The notes under the pieces were generated by a model that made no database searches, was not told the DNA's origin, and saw nothing but the letters and a program-made list of their open reading frames with translations. A stretch of DNA of 64,000 nucleotides, from positions 1 to 64,000 of the forward strand of contig QZLA01000226.1 of assembly GCA_004796375.1 (NCBI GenBank), read 5' to 3'. Every line of letters begins with the position of its first letter. Position 1 is the first letter of the stretch. Of this stretch, positions 18,001-26,735 are shown in pieces. The DNA is from Desulfobacteraceae bacterium. Its GTDB lineage: Bacteria; Desulfobacterota; Desulfobacteria; Desulfobacterales; Desulfobacteraceae. The translations under genes were made by a program, and so were the position numbers.

Positions 18001-18121
18001 TGATCTTAACGACTTTTCCCTGGTCCAGAAGATGATCGCGTTTATCATCATCGGTGTCCTGCTGCTGGCCGGTGCGTACCAGTACCAGAGAATGAAAGGG
18101 CGGATCCTTAATCCGGGCTAA
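15062..18121 (+). CDS. DUF2339-type polytopic membrane protein
   Basis: This 1019-residue protein begins with a coiled-coil segment (about residues 5-40, rich in Leu, Lys and Glu), then a Pro-rich linker, then some 25 or more hydrophobic helices filling the rest of the sequence. This layout matches the DUF2339 family of predicted inner-membrane proteins, whose function is not established. The coiled coil would lie in the cytoplasm. It follows the acetyltransferase by 34 bases and may share its transcript. Confidence 0.8.
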   Translation: MNPTLYSLKKDLDQLKSDFSKRAYELERRIRLLEREQDHKKRPEPPLDPPPLEPDHIDPDLEGSITEKWVTVPVAPTEQPADAQTVLQLEENQGTGPVTPVDQKEAGKTILTGLFEHLLPVLGPFTGLLGKLVKAYRHYHSQGKAPVFFMTIAGILALVTGMGYLLQYSFSAFLGPVGKVSFGFISAVLIIMCGIIISRKRPEMDDYASSLIGLGVIISYLCAYFTGPFYHLLPDIGTFGLLVILTGAAYGLAVAFQTRVVAVISLLGGALAPLLMAGAVQSPQVYLAYILILAAAMLVLSHQIQWSTLAHLNMAVSFIVIESTVMALPSFGPTPVILLLIFHLFYYLFFGFTGLQVLHQASLTRVSAVLFSSNLFFFLILVPQVVFRGKVIGGIYLLNAVLAALIFPIIPALMKRAGSEQKSREILQMICILSAGLFTGLGILSLTMPELLGLVWGVEALLLMYLANRYRMFQVRVESYVILVLSLFFSLYYGVSWVLDSMAPVPQIIQLSWDHGWINLVFASAVLGAFVFLMERSKSMLRPVEEKGMILGNEMLSVILSLVFLTTVGLFWTAGIWLLAVVPMIALVYRSKVCKLWFTEYFAHAHLILLFIPMVISAMTVESLYFSEQVLIGKIARAEAFFCLLLIAEFYRRLHPDSRLRAFTEGLRHTFYLLIPLSLLPWVWHWHVKFFPMAVWGAAGICLVLYRIFQYKSLCVELYGLVISASLVSILACAWVEFFRWDGYAFQGLTAGLVFYAAVMFLWKGWEKTPAGTPPFIQIRGALSRVFTLAFYYLGIFCFILAYAVNGSAALALVLMTGYFLLIYTLAPGVGPLVQNHRVLFSIIALCAAGLITTHLAGVLGLHYMSAKGFTWLHRLGLYNILILGMYGMILFQKRPHFREAMEKLGGGYLHFWVFHILAGFTYVITLGRVFNQGFGPALSVGLVLHATVVLFLTLKERFQKLIYLAVILYGTAALKVILFDLNDFSLVQKMIAFIIIGVLLLAGAYQYQRMKGRILNPG

Positions 18122-18231
18122 CTGTGGAACGTCGTTTCCGTCATTCGGTTGCTTAAGGGTCATTGACTTGGCATCTTGAAAACAGATAGAATGGTCCTGA
18201 ACTGGCCGGAAACAATAAAATCGGTACCTTA

Positions 18232-19602
18232 ATGGATACAACCTTGAATCTTAAAACACTGGGGCGTTACCAGATTCTTTCCAAGATCGGTGAAGGCGGG
18301 ATGGGGGTTGTTTACAAGGCCGTGGACCCGGTTCTGGAGCGGCATGTTGCCTTGAAGGTGGGCAAGCTTGTCCAAGGGAAACAGGCAGACGCAAAGGGGC
18401 GTTTCATCAAGGAGGCACGCCTGGCTGCCCGGTTTATCCATCCCAATATAGCGATTATCCATGATGCCGGTTTTGAGGAGGAACTGTGTTACATGGCCAT
18501 CGAGCTTGTGGAGGGAGACGGCCTTGAAAAACACACTGCCGCGGAAAATCTTCTGCCCCGGATCACTGTTCTGGAGATTATCTATACCATCTGCCATGCA
18601 CTGGCATATATCCACGAAAAGGGATATATCCATCTGGATATCAAACCTTCGAATATCATGCGGACCCGCATGGGAGAGGTCAAGCTCATGGATTTCGGTA
18701 TTGCACGGTTTCTCAAAGAGAAACGGCAGGTGACCGAGGAGGTGGCCGGATCATTCAACTACATGTCTCCGGAACAGGCGGATACCGGCGGCAGGCTTTC
18801 TCCGCAATCCGATGTTTTTTCCCTTGGCGTGGTCCTGTATGAACTGTTGAGTGGTAAACGTCCCTTTTATGGGGACAATCTTTTTCAGATTCTCCACAAG
18901 ATGCATAATGAAGCACCGATACCGTTGGAAAAACATATCCCTGATATTTCGCCTGATCTTGCAGCTGTGGTGAAAAAAAGCATTTCAGTTGACTGCGGTC
19001 ACAGGTTCGCTTCGGCAAAGGAACTTGCCGACGCCCTTCTGCCCCTGATCAAGGGAGAGGATACCCAGGCCCTTGGCAGGGAAGACAAAAAGAAGATGGC
19101 ATTTCTCAAAAAGGTATTGTTTTTCAGGCACTTCGAGTATTCCGATCTGGTTGATGTGCTCAAGCTTTCCTCCTGGAGTATCCATAAGGCCAAGGACTGT
19201 GTCCTTGAAGCAGATAATAATGACAGTAATATCTATTTTATTGTTCACGGAAAGGCGTCCATCTGCATTAACCATGCTACCAAGGGGTTTGAAAGGGGGG
19301 ATTGCTTTGGTGAATCCGCCGTCCTGTACAATCTGCCCAGGCAGGGGCGGGTCATGGCGGAAACCGACTGTGTGGTCATGGCCATTAATGCGAACCTGCT
19401 TAACCAGGCCAGGGACTCGCTGCAGGTAAAATTCCTAAAGGAGTTTTACAAGGGAAAGCTCCAGCAGCTGGTGGATACCAACCTGAAACTGATCCAGTCG
19501 CAGAGCAGGGAGCCCCATTCCACACCGACCCATGGATCGTTAAAGTATACTGAAAGTGATACCGGCCTGCTCTTGACCCACCTGTCTCAAAGAGAGGGGT
19601 GA
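18232..19602 (+). CDS. Ser/Thr protein kinase with C-terminal cyclic-nucleotide-binding domain
   Basis: This 456-residue soluble kinase has a Hanks-type domain at about 10-265: glycine loop GEGGMGVVYKA, Lys42, HLDIKPSN with the catalytic Asp at about 135, and DFG at 154. The usual HRD Arg is replaced by Leu, so it is a non-RD kinase that need not be switched on by activation-loop phosphorylation. A cyclic-nucleotide-binding domain (about 295-400) carries FGESAVLYNLPRQGR, close to the phosphate-binding cassette. The likely mode is kinase activity gated by cAMP or cGMP or by a degenerate ligand. It converges on a PP2C phosphatase gene 47 bases away. Confidence 0.9.
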   Translation: MDTTLNLKTLGRYQILSKIGEGGMGVVYKAVDPVLERHVALKVGKLVQGKQADAKGRFIKEARLAARFIHPNIAIIHDAGFEEELCYMAIELVEGDGLEKHTAAENLLPRITVLEIIYTICHALAYIHEKGYIHLDIKPSNIMRTRMGEVKLMDFGIARFLKEKRQVTEEVAGSFNYMSPEQADTGGRLSPQSDVFSLGVVLYELLSGKRPFYGDNLFQILHKMHNEAPIPLEKHIPDISPDLAAVVKKSISVDCGHRFASAKELADALLPLIKGEDTQALGREDKKKMAFLKKVLFFRHFEYSDLVDVLKLSSWSIHKAKDCVLEADNNDSNIYFIVHGKASICINHATKGFERGDCFGESAVLYNLPRQGRVMAETDCVVMAINANLLNQARDSLQVKFLKEFYKGKLQQLVDTNLKLIQSQSREPHSTPTHGSLKYTESDTGLLLTHLSQREG

Positions 19603-19649
19603 CACCATCGGCAGGATTTGAGCATTGCCTGCTGACAGTCGAGGTTTAT

Positions 19650-20462
19650 TTACGAAAGAAACTTTCTGAATCCACTCTTGAGCCTGTTTGACAGACGTTT
19701 CAGCCTGTTCGGTGACGTGAGCTCGAGAACAATCACAGTGATATTATCATCTCCGCCCCTGTGGTTGGCGATATCAACAAGGTGACGGCAAGACATCGAA
19801 GGCGGGTGTTTTAAAACCATCTCCCTGATCTCGAAAGGTTCAACCTTTTCACTGAGCCCGTCCGAGCAGATCACAACCCGATCTCCCTCTAAATATTGAA
19901 TCTCCCTGATATCCGCCCGGTGGTCCCGGTCTCCGCCCATGGCACGTGTCAGCATATGCCGGAAGATTTCCCTGGAGGGTTTTGTCCCTTCTTTTGAGAG
20001 CTTTTCGTACTCTGCCCTCACCGTGTGGAGTACTGAAATCATCTCTATGCGGTCTTCACGGACAAGATAAATGGGGCTGTCACCCACATTGGCCGCCACA
20101 AAGGTGTGTTCGCCTGAAAAAAAAACGGCTGATACCGTGGCCCCCATCCCCTTGTACATGGTGTTTTGCGCCTCTTTTTCATTGATCATCATATGGGCAT
20201 TATGAATTCCTGCAAGCAGGCGGCCTGCATCGGGTGACAGGGCCTTTCTTGAATTCTCCAATGCGTTATCGGAGGGGCTTGCTGCCATGAAAGTATGGAG
20301 GGCGTCAACCACGATGCGGCTGGCCACCTCTCCTGCCCGGTGACCTCCCATCCCGTCGGACACCACATACAGTCCAAGGGTGTCGTCAATTAAACATGCA
20401 TCTTCGTTGACTGCTCTTTTTCTTCCTATGTCGGTAAGGCTTGCCGAACTGATTATTGGCAT
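19650..20462 (-). CDS. PP2C-family Ser/Thr protein phosphatase
   Basis: This 270-residue soluble phosphatase has the full PP2C metal-ligand set: RAVNEDA near residue 16, VVSDGMGGHRAGE near 34-46, VICSDGLSEKV near 195 and GGDDNITVIVLE near 238. It should remove phosphate from Ser/Thr residues using two Mn or Mg ions. The CHASE2 kinase gene ends 66 bases upstream of its start on the same strand, and another kinase converges on it, so it is the probable antagonist of one or both. Confidence 0.92.
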   Translation of the reverse strand: MPIISSASLTDIGRKRAVNEDACLIDDTLGLYVVSDGMGGHRAGEVASRIVVDALHTFMAASPSDNALENSRKALSPDAGRLLAGIHNAHMMINEKEAQNTMYKGMGATVSAVFFSGEHTFVAANVGDSPIYLVREDRIEMISVLHTVRAEYEKLSKEGTKPSREIFRHMLTRAMGGDRDHRADIREIQYLEGDRVVICSDGLSEKVEPFEIREMVLKHPPSMSCRHLVDIANHRGGDDNITVIVLELTSPNRLKRLSNRLKSGFRKFLS

Positions 20463-20528
20463 ACCGGCTCCCCTGGATCAGGCAGTTCAATGAAAAGGAA
20501 CAACACGTGAGAGTGGTAATATCCCATG

Positions 20529-22736
20529 TCAGCCGCTCCTGTTGCGGGCCTTTTTTTTTGCCACGGCATCGTCAATGAGCCTGCCGAGTTTCCTTAAATG
20601 GGCGGCCATATCTTTGGCCTTGGGGTACCGGTCAGCCGGCTCCTTTTCCAGTGCCTTGTTGATGATGGCACTCAAGGGTTTGTATATTCGGGGATTGATC
20701 TTTCTCGGATCCGGGTGGGGGTCGTTGAGGATCTTGTGCATCAGTGCCACGGGATTGTCGTCTGAAAACGGACGCTCTCCGGTGAGGCACTGAAAAAGCA
20801 TGACACCCAGGGAAAAAATGTCGGATCTGCCGTCCACCTTTTGTCCGGTAATCTGTTCCGGGGACATGCATAGCGGGGTTCCCTTTATTATCCCGGTCCT
20901 GGTCTGGGAAGTGGCGGTGATCCTGGCAATGCCGAAATCGGTAATTTTTACGGTACCGTTCCTGAGCAGCATGATGTTGGCCGGCTTGATATCCCGGTGA
21001 ACAATACCCTTTTCATGGGCGAAATCAAGGGCATCGGCAATGTCCGCAGCGGCATCGATCACCTTTCGCATGGGAAGGAGCGCGTCCTTACGGGTATACT
21101 TTGTCAGTTCCTCGCCCTCAAGGTATTCCATGGCAATATAGGCCAGGCCCTGATCCTCACCCGCATCGTAGATGGTAACGATATTGGGGTGGGAAAGGGT
21201 GCCCGCGCTTTCGGCTTCCCTGAAAAAGGCTGCTTTGGCCGTTTTTGCCTCCCCTGGATCGTATTCCTGGTCAAAGCGGACGGTTTTGATGGCTGTAATC
21301 CGGTTGATTCGGGGATCTTTGCCCTGGTATACGACACCCATGGCACCTCTGCCAAGCTCCTTGAGAATTTCGTAACGACCGAGAACGGTGGGTGCATCCT
21401 CTGGGAAATATGCAGTATCGGCGCCGGTGTCAACGGTTTTGGCAAATGTGTCCTCCTGATCCGCTTCATCAGCGGTCCTTTCAGGTTTGAGGATCATTTT
21501 TTCGGAGCTGTGGATATGGTTTTGAAGGGCTGACCGGTCAGACGCCCCCTGCAGGTATCGAATCCAGGTCAACCCGATAAACCCGGCTGTAAGCTGGAGT
21601 GAAGGAAGCATTAAGGGCATGTGCAATCCGCTAACCAAGATACAGACCGCAGAGCTCCCCAGGAAGCAAAAAAGAAAACACCCCGTAAAGGTAAAGGCAA
21701 GTCCCGGGCGCAGCCGGGGGAGGAGCAGGACCAGCAATACGCCCGTAACCAATATCAGGCCTGCGCGGATCCAGGGTGCCCAGGCAGGATGCTGGATCTG
21801 TGTGCCGTCGATGATTGAGGCCACTGCATGGGCAGTAAGCTCGCCGGGTGACATGATGGGGTGAACCGGTGTCGAGATATAGTCGGTTGTCCCGGGCACG
21901 ACCGGTGTAACCAAAACGATCCGGTTCTTGAAAAGGGACGCGGGAATTTTTTTGGCGATCACATCCGTCCAGGCGCATCGTGAAAAACCGTGGGGCGATT
22001 TTCTGAACCGGATCCCGATCCTTCCAACTCTGTCAGCTGCAACCCGGAGTGACCCGACCCGGATCCCGGATGATTGGCGTGCCGTAATCTGTCCGGGGGA
22101 TATCCCCTCAAAGGCAGCGGCCAATCTCAAGGCATAGGACGGGACATGGGTATTGTGAAAGGGATAGATCAGCCTTTCCATCCTGACCCTTGCGTCAAAA
22201 TCATATGCCACACCTGTATGCCCTGTTCCCAGGGCAGCATTTAAAAGCACTCGGGAAGGAAGAACGATCCCTTTTGCCGGAGAGCCCGATTCCAGGTTAA
22301 CACTGCTGACGCGGTGCACTTCCGGCAGGGCGAGCCCTTTCGGGGAGATGACCGCCTGATCTCTAAGACGTATGGGAAGGATGACGTTGCCGCCTTTTTT
22401 AACAATCTCGGAAAGTGCTCTTGTTCCGTTCTCATGCCGGAGAACATCCGGCATGATGCCAAGGCCGATCACCTTTGGGCCGGCATCGTGGATCATATCA
22501 AGTCCTTTTGCAAGCGCCGGCCCGGACCATGGCAGGCCGTCTATGGTTGCCATGGACCCTTCGTCGATCTCAACGATCACGATTTTTTCGTGGGGAGGCT
22601 TTTTGGCGGACAGATTTATGACAATATCGTAAAACCCGAACTCTATGCGGTCTGTAAGGGTGTTGGGATAAAGAGAAAGAAAAAGAAAAAGGGCGGTGGC
22701 ACAAACTCCCAAGAGAATTTCGGGATACTTTTTCAC
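20529..22736 (-). CDS. CHASE2-domain transmembrane Ser/Thr protein kinase
   Basis: This 735-residue receptor kinase has an N-terminal membrane helix, a CHASE2 extracytoplasmic sensor (about 30-300, with IVIVEIDEGSMATIDGLPW), three hydrophobic helices (about 320-395), a linker, and a cytoplasmic kinase domain (about 437-715). The kinase looks active: GRGAMGVVYQG, a Lys in TAIKTV, canonical HRDIKPANI near 579 and DFGIAR. The CHASE2 ligand is unknown. It lies upstream of the PP2C phosphatase on the same strand and probably forms a sensor/phosphatase pair with it. Confidence 0.92.
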   Translation of the reverse strand: MKKYPEILLGVCATALFLFLSLYPNTLTDRIEFGFYDIVINLSAKKPPHEKIVIVEIDEGSMATIDGLPWSGPALAKGLDMIHDAGPKVIGLGIMPDVLRHENGTRALSEIVKKGGNVILPIRLRDQAVISPKGLALPEVHRVSSVNLESGSPAKGIVLPSRVLLNAALGTGHTGVAYDFDARVRMERLIYPFHNTHVPSYALRLAAAFEGISPGQITARQSSGIRVGSLRVAADRVGRIGIRFRKSPHGFSRCAWTDVIAKKIPASLFKNRIVLVTPVVPGTTDYISTPVHPIMSPGELTAHAVASIIDGTQIQHPAWAPWIRAGLILVTGVLLVLLLPRLRPGLAFTFTGCFLFCFLGSSAVCILVSGLHMPLMLPSLQLTAGFIGLTWIRYLQGASDRSALQNHIHSSEKMILKPERTADEADQEDTFAKTVDTGADTAYFPEDAPTVLGRYEILKELGRGAMGVVYQGKDPRINRITAIKTVRFDQEYDPGEAKTAKAAFFREAESAGTLSHPNIVTIYDAGEDQGLAYIAMEYLEGEELTKYTRKDALLPMRKVIDAAADIADALDFAHEKGIVHRDIKPANIMLLRNGTVKITDFGIARITATSQTRTGIIKGTPLCMSPEQITGQKVDGRSDIFSLGVMLFQCLTGERPFSDDNPVALMHKILNDPHPDPRKINPRIYKPLSAIINKALEKEPADRYPKAKDMAAHLRKLGRLIDDAVAKKKARNRSG

Positions 22737-22886
22737 AACGCCTCACATTTCAGGTTAATTCAAGGGATTGTTCCCGCCACCAATGCTTTAACGAATCATT
22801 ATCAATTATCTTGCATATTAGCGGTTTTCAAAATTTTGATCAATGATCTTCAATGATCTGCATCAGATCTTCGTCATATATTAGAC

Positions 22887-22916
22887 TTGCTGTATCAGGG
22901 CGGAGTACGTTATAAT
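22887..22916 (+). promoter_or_regulatory. Sigma-70-type promoter of the SBP_bac_5 gene
   Basis: TTGCTG (22887-22892) is followed after 18 bases by a consensus TATAAT (22911-22916), 47 bases before the start codon of the binding-protein gene. This is one of the clearest housekeeping-type promoters in the window. Confidence 0.6.
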
Positions 22917-22963
22917 TTTATGATTCTGATTTAATCAAAGCAAAGATACGGGAGGAGAAACAC

Positions 22964-24655
22964 ATGGCCACCATTTCAAGGATTGTTCTGCTGCTTCTTT
23001 TTATTCCGTTCATTTGTTCTCCATTTGCGGTTGCTCAAACCGCTTCAGACAAGACCACTATGCCGGAGGTTTTGGTATCTGATTCTTCGCATCAACCAAC
23101 CATGGCAAAACAGATGGACAATGTTCTTGATTTTGCCCTCCATGTCACCAAGATGGGAAAGACGGACCCTCATTTTGCCGCCGGTTCACAGGACAGAACC
23201 TTTGCCGATCTGGTTTTCAATGGCCTTCTTCGCTATGTGCCCGGAGGGGCACCGAAAATTGAATCGGATCTTGCCGTTGGAATGCCCGTATTAAGCACTG
23301 TCAATGGAAAACAGACCTGGACAGTCACGCTTCGTAAAGGGGTCATGTTTCATTCCGGTCCCATGACCGCTTCATACGAGCTGACTGCCGATGATGTGGT
23401 GTTTTCTTTTTCTAAGGCCGCAGACCCGGGTCAATCCGCGTATGCAGGAGACTATGACGGCATGACCGTAAAAAAGCGGGATCAATACACGGTCGAATTT
23501 GTCATGGAGAAGCCGATTTCATCGATCCTGTTTTTCCCCAAGATCACAAATTATAATGGTGGGTTCATTGTCAGTAAAAAAGCCGTCGAAAAAATGGGGT
23601 ATGACTCGTATCTTAAACATCCGGTGGGGACGGGTCCGTTTATGTTTAAGGAACACATTCCGGGTGTCAGGCTGAGCCTTGGTGCACATACGGGTTACTT
23701 CAGGGGGAAGCCTGCTCTGGATGGCGTGGCACTGCATTTTGTCCCTGATACTGAAAAGCGGCGTGCTGGACTTTTGGACCATACATTTGATGTGATCATC
23801 GGAAGTGGGAATCAAGGATTTGCAGAGACGCTCTTAAAAAATCCCGGCATAGCGATTAATCCGCATGGACCTGGTGAGGTGACCACCGTTTATTTGAATA
23901 CAAGCATCCCGCCCATGGATGACATCCGTGTCAGAAAGGCCGTGACCCTTGCGCTGAACCGGGACGATTTTTTACAAGTTTACGATGAGAATAGTGCTGG
24001 ACCGGTTTTTTCGCCCGTACCTGCTGACTTTCTTCCAGGGGGGCTCACCCGAGACGAGGTGGTGAAGTTGGGGATCAATTTTGAAACAAATCTTGTAAAG
24101 GCCAGGTCTTTGTTATCGGAAGCGGGATACCCCAAAGGATTTAAACTGGCACTGGTCGGATCTGAAAAACGGGTTTACCGGGCGTGTTATAGAATTCTAC
24201 AGGAGCAGCTCTCCAGAATTGGTATTGAGTGCGAGGTTAAGATCCTCCCGCATTCAGAAATGCATAAAACCATACGGAAAAACCCCAGGCCGATCGTTAT
24301 ATATACGGCATGGCGGCCCAATGCCGATGTTTTTCTGACCCGGTTTTTTCATTCAAATTCCATTCTGCTGACAGGTGAGAAACCGGATACGAATTTTTCA
24401 AACTATGGGTTAATTGATCAACTGATTGAAGGTGCCCGTTTTGAAATTGACCCTGAAAAACAGGTCTCATTATGGCAGCAGGCACAGATTAAACTATTGA
24501 GTGATCATGCGGCTTATCCGGTCATGTACGCGATAATGAATACCCCGCGTCAAAGCTATGTGGATTACGGTCATCCGCTGAAGGCGTCAATGGCGCTCTA
24601 TCCCCAGTTTACCGAAAGAACACGGCTCTTAAAGGAAAACGCTATAAATGAATAG
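22964..24655 (+). CDS. Peptide/nickel-type ABC solute-binding protein (SBP_bac_5)
   Basis: This 563-residue protein has a signal peptide (hydrophobic core VLLLLFIPFICSPFAVAQ, cleavage after about residue 25) and the family-5 binding-protein fold typical of oligopeptide, dipeptide and nickel uptake. Family features are TWTVTLRKGVMFHSG (about 120) and VRKAVTLALNRDDFL (about 323). A GGAGGAG site precedes the ATG. No permease or ATPase gene is adjacent. It may serve a distant transporter or act as a sensory binding protein for the convergent Cache-domain gene. Confidence 0.88.
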   Translation: MATISRIVLLLLFIPFICSPFAVAQTASDKTTMPEVLVSDSSHQPTMAKQMDNVLDFALHVTKMGKTDPHFAAGSQDRTFADLVFNGLLRYVPGGAPKIESDLAVGMPVLSTVNGKQTWTVTLRKGVMFHSGPMTASYELTADDVVFSFSKAADPGQSAYAGDYDGMTVKKRDQYTVEFVMEKPISSILFFPKITNYNGGFIVSKKAVEKMGYDSYLKHPVGTGPFMFKEHIPGVRLSLGAHTGYFRGKPALDGVALHFVPDTEKRRAGLLDHTFDVIIGSGNQGFAETLLKNPGIAINPHGPGEVTTVYLNTSIPPMDDIRVRKAVTLALNRDDFLQVYDENSAGPVFSPVPADFLPGGLTRDEVVKLGINFETNLVKARSLLSEAGYPKGFKLALVGSEKRVYRACYRILQEQLSRIGIECEVKILPHSEMHKTIRKNPRPIVIYTAWRPNADVFLTRFFHSNSILLTGEKPDTNFSNYGLIDQLIEGARFEIDPEKQVSLWQQAQIKLLSDHAAYPVMYAIMNTPRQSYVDYGHPLKASMALYPQFTERTRLLKENAINE

Positions 24656-24668
24656 ACCGGAATAGGGG

Positions 24669-25709
24669 TTATTCTTTGCCGGCGTGCGGGGTTTTTTTAA
24701 ACCACATTTTATCACCGTATAAATCCTCAAGGCACTCGGGGCACATGCCATGGCTGAAAAATGCGTCAGAGTGTTCTTCAATATATGCTTCAAGGTTGTT
24801 CCAATATCCTTTATCATCCCTGATCTTTTTACACTTTGCACAGATGGGGATAATTCCCTCAAGGGTTTTGATCTTGTTTAAAGCATGTTTGAGTTCATTG
24901 ATTAATTTTTCCCTCTCTTTTTCCACCTCTTCCTTTTGTTCTATTTCATTTTCGAGTTCATTGCGCGACACAGTAAGTTTCTGAAGATTATGGGCCATCT
25001 CATTGAACTCGTTGGATAAAATGCTGAATTCATCATTTGAATGGATGGAAATCCGGGTGTGAAGGTCTCCCTTTCCAAGCTGGTTTGCGCCTTGGGTGAG
25101 TAAATGCAGAGGTGTCATCAGCCGGCGGACCAGAAGAATGATAATCATGGCGATACTGATTGAACCCAAGATCCCTATGGTCAGAAGATAGGGTTTTATC
25201 CTGTTGGCCGGCCCATAGTAATCTTCAACAGGGTCAGCAGCAAAAACATACCAGTCCCACGGTCGGAAATATCCGGAAATGGCAAGGTGGGTGTTGCCGT
25301 CAGACATGAAGGTTGTTTTCTTTTCACCGCTTACTATAGCCTTAAACCACTCCTGCTCCATGATATTTGAATCAACTTCATCCGGATCCGGATGAATTTT
25401 AACGGTTCCTGTGGAATTCACCGCAAAGAGATACCCACGGTCCCCCATATCCATGGACTTGAAGAGTGCTGCCGCATCGATCTGGGCCTTGATTTTGCTG
25501 CCCAATATATTTTCCAGTCCATATTTGCGAAGATTGTTCTCCTGCTCAGTGAGAACCCCCATCGCCTCTGTCAGTTTTCCTGACAGCCAGGTGTCTGCTA
25601 ATTTGTTGAGTGCTTTGACCGATAAATGGTAATTGATGCCGCCCATGGCCAAAATAAATAGGACCACAGGTGGAAATAAAAAGGATAAAAATTTCGTCAG
25701 AATCTTCAT
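24669..25709 (-). CDS. Cache-HAMP membrane sensor with Cys-rich C-terminal module
   Basis: This 346-residue protein has an N-terminal membrane helix, a periplasmic Cache-like domain (about 35-175, with DRGYLFAVNSTGTVKIHPD and ISGYFRPWDWYVFA), a second membrane helix (about 178-200), a HAMP domain (about 200-255) and a coiled coil to about 290. It ends with a compact module whose CAKCKKIRDDKGYW and FSHGMCPECLEDLY supply two CxxC pairs. No kinase, cyclase or chemoreceptor output domain is present, so this Cys module is itself the likely output. The same type of tail occurs on sensor proteins in related bacteria, but I know of no defined function. It converges on the solute-binding gene 13 bases away. 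Confidence 0.82.
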   Translation of the reverse strand: MKILTKFLSFLFPPVVLFILAMGGINYHLSVKALNKLADTWLSGKLTEAMGVLTEQENNLRKYGLENILGSKIKAQIDAAALFKSMDMGDRGYLFAVNSTGTVKIHPDPDEVDSNIMEQEWFKAIVSGEKKTTFMSDGNTHLAISGYFRPWDWYVFAADPVEDYYGPANRIKPYLLTIGILGSISIAMIIILLVRRLMTPLHLLTQGANQLGKGDLHTRISIHSNDEFSILSNEFNEMAHNLQKLTVSRNELENEIEQKEEVEKEREKLINELKHALNKIKTLEGIIPICAKCKKIRDDKGYWNNLEAYIEEHSDAFFSHGMCPECLEDLYGDKMWFKKTPHAGKE

Positions 25710-25966
25710 AACCAGGGTGATTGTATGTTTACCGGTTCATTGCAACCCTATTCATCCGGGGTGCTCATTTATCGAGAATGGTTATATCTGTATCACACCA
25801 AAAGATCAACTCAGATGTTAACCAAGGGCCGGTGGTATAAATATTTAAGGAGATCCTGCAAAATATTGACGCCCAGGTGAAAGGTATCATGTTATACGGG
25901 TAGCATAAAGAAACACCCGGTGCATGTCAAGCCGGTGACCGGGTCAACCAGTGAGTTGAAGGTAAA

Positions 25967-26638
25967 ATGTATATGATAAAAGAAACGCTTGAAAGAATTA
26001 TCTCAGGGTATCTGCCGGGAGCACGATTGGTGTCCACGGCGCTTCCCCAGTGTAAAGAGATATCCCTTTGTCTGTTGACCCCGGATTACCCGGAGTCCCG
26101 ATTGAGCAGAGCACAGAGCGCACGCCTGCTAAAGGAACCCATGTTCTGGGTCTTCTGCTGGGCAAGCGGTCAGGCCCTTGCACGATTCATCATCGACCAC
26201 CCGCATTGGGTAAAAGGAAAACGTGTACTGGACTTTGGCTGCGGCTCTGGTGTGGCAGCAATTGCAGCTGCAAAATCAGGGGCACAAAAGGTCTGGGCAT
26301 GCGATTTGGATCCATGTGCCATAGATGCCACCCTTCTGAACAGCCAGGTGAATTCGGTATGGGTTGATGTGATCAGTGACTGGGAAACCCTGACAGAAAA
26401 ACCAGACATCATTCTGGCGGCAGACGTATTGTATGATAAAAACAATCTGCCGCTGCTCGAAAAATTTACGCTCCGCTCGCCAGAAGTCCTTGTTGCGGAC
26501 TCCAGGGTGGAGCACTTTAATGTGCCCAACTATAAAAAAATCGCAGAACATCAGAGTTTTACGGTCCCTGATCTGGGAGAAGAGCCTGAATTCGGGCAGG
26601 TGAATATCTATTACGCAAAGATCCCGGGTGTCGTTTAA
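25967..26638 (+). CDS. ETF-beta lysine methyltransferase-like SAM methyltransferase
   Basis: This 223-residue class I methyltransferase has the SAM motif VLDFGCGSGVAAIAAAKSGA near residue 88 and the acidic ACDLDP near 110. The segment FWVFCWASGQALARFI just before it, and LAADVLYDKN after, match the ETFBKMT/METTL20 group, which methylates lysines of electron-transfer flavoprotein beta near its acyl-CoA dehydrogenase contact site. A PrmA-like ribosomal-protein methyltransferase is the main alternative. The acrylyl-CoA reductase-like gene about 100 bases downstream fits an acyl-CoA/ETF context. Confidence 0.78.
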   Translation: MYMIKETLERIISGYLPGARLVSTALPQCKEISLCLLTPDYPESRLSRAQSARLLKEPMFWVFCWASGQALARFIIDHPHWVKGKRVLDFGCGSGVAAIAAAKSGAQKVWACDLDPCAIDATLLNSQVNSVWVDVISDWETLTEKPDIILAADVLYDKNNLPLLEKFTLRSPEVLVADSRVEHFNVPNYKKIAEHQSFTVPDLGEEPEFGQVNIYYAKIPGVV

Positions 26639-26735
26639 ACGGATATCGCAGATTTAGTGTCTTGTATATTTCAATAGGGCTGTCTATGATGGGTCGGCAA
26701 ACATCAATTATCCGGATGAAGGAGGCCTAAACGCT

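Noticed and set aside
22737-22886. Possible regulatory repeats (ATGATCT words) between the CHASE2 kinase and the binding-protein gene
   Set aside because: The repeats are short and imperfect and do not form a consistent operator spacing.
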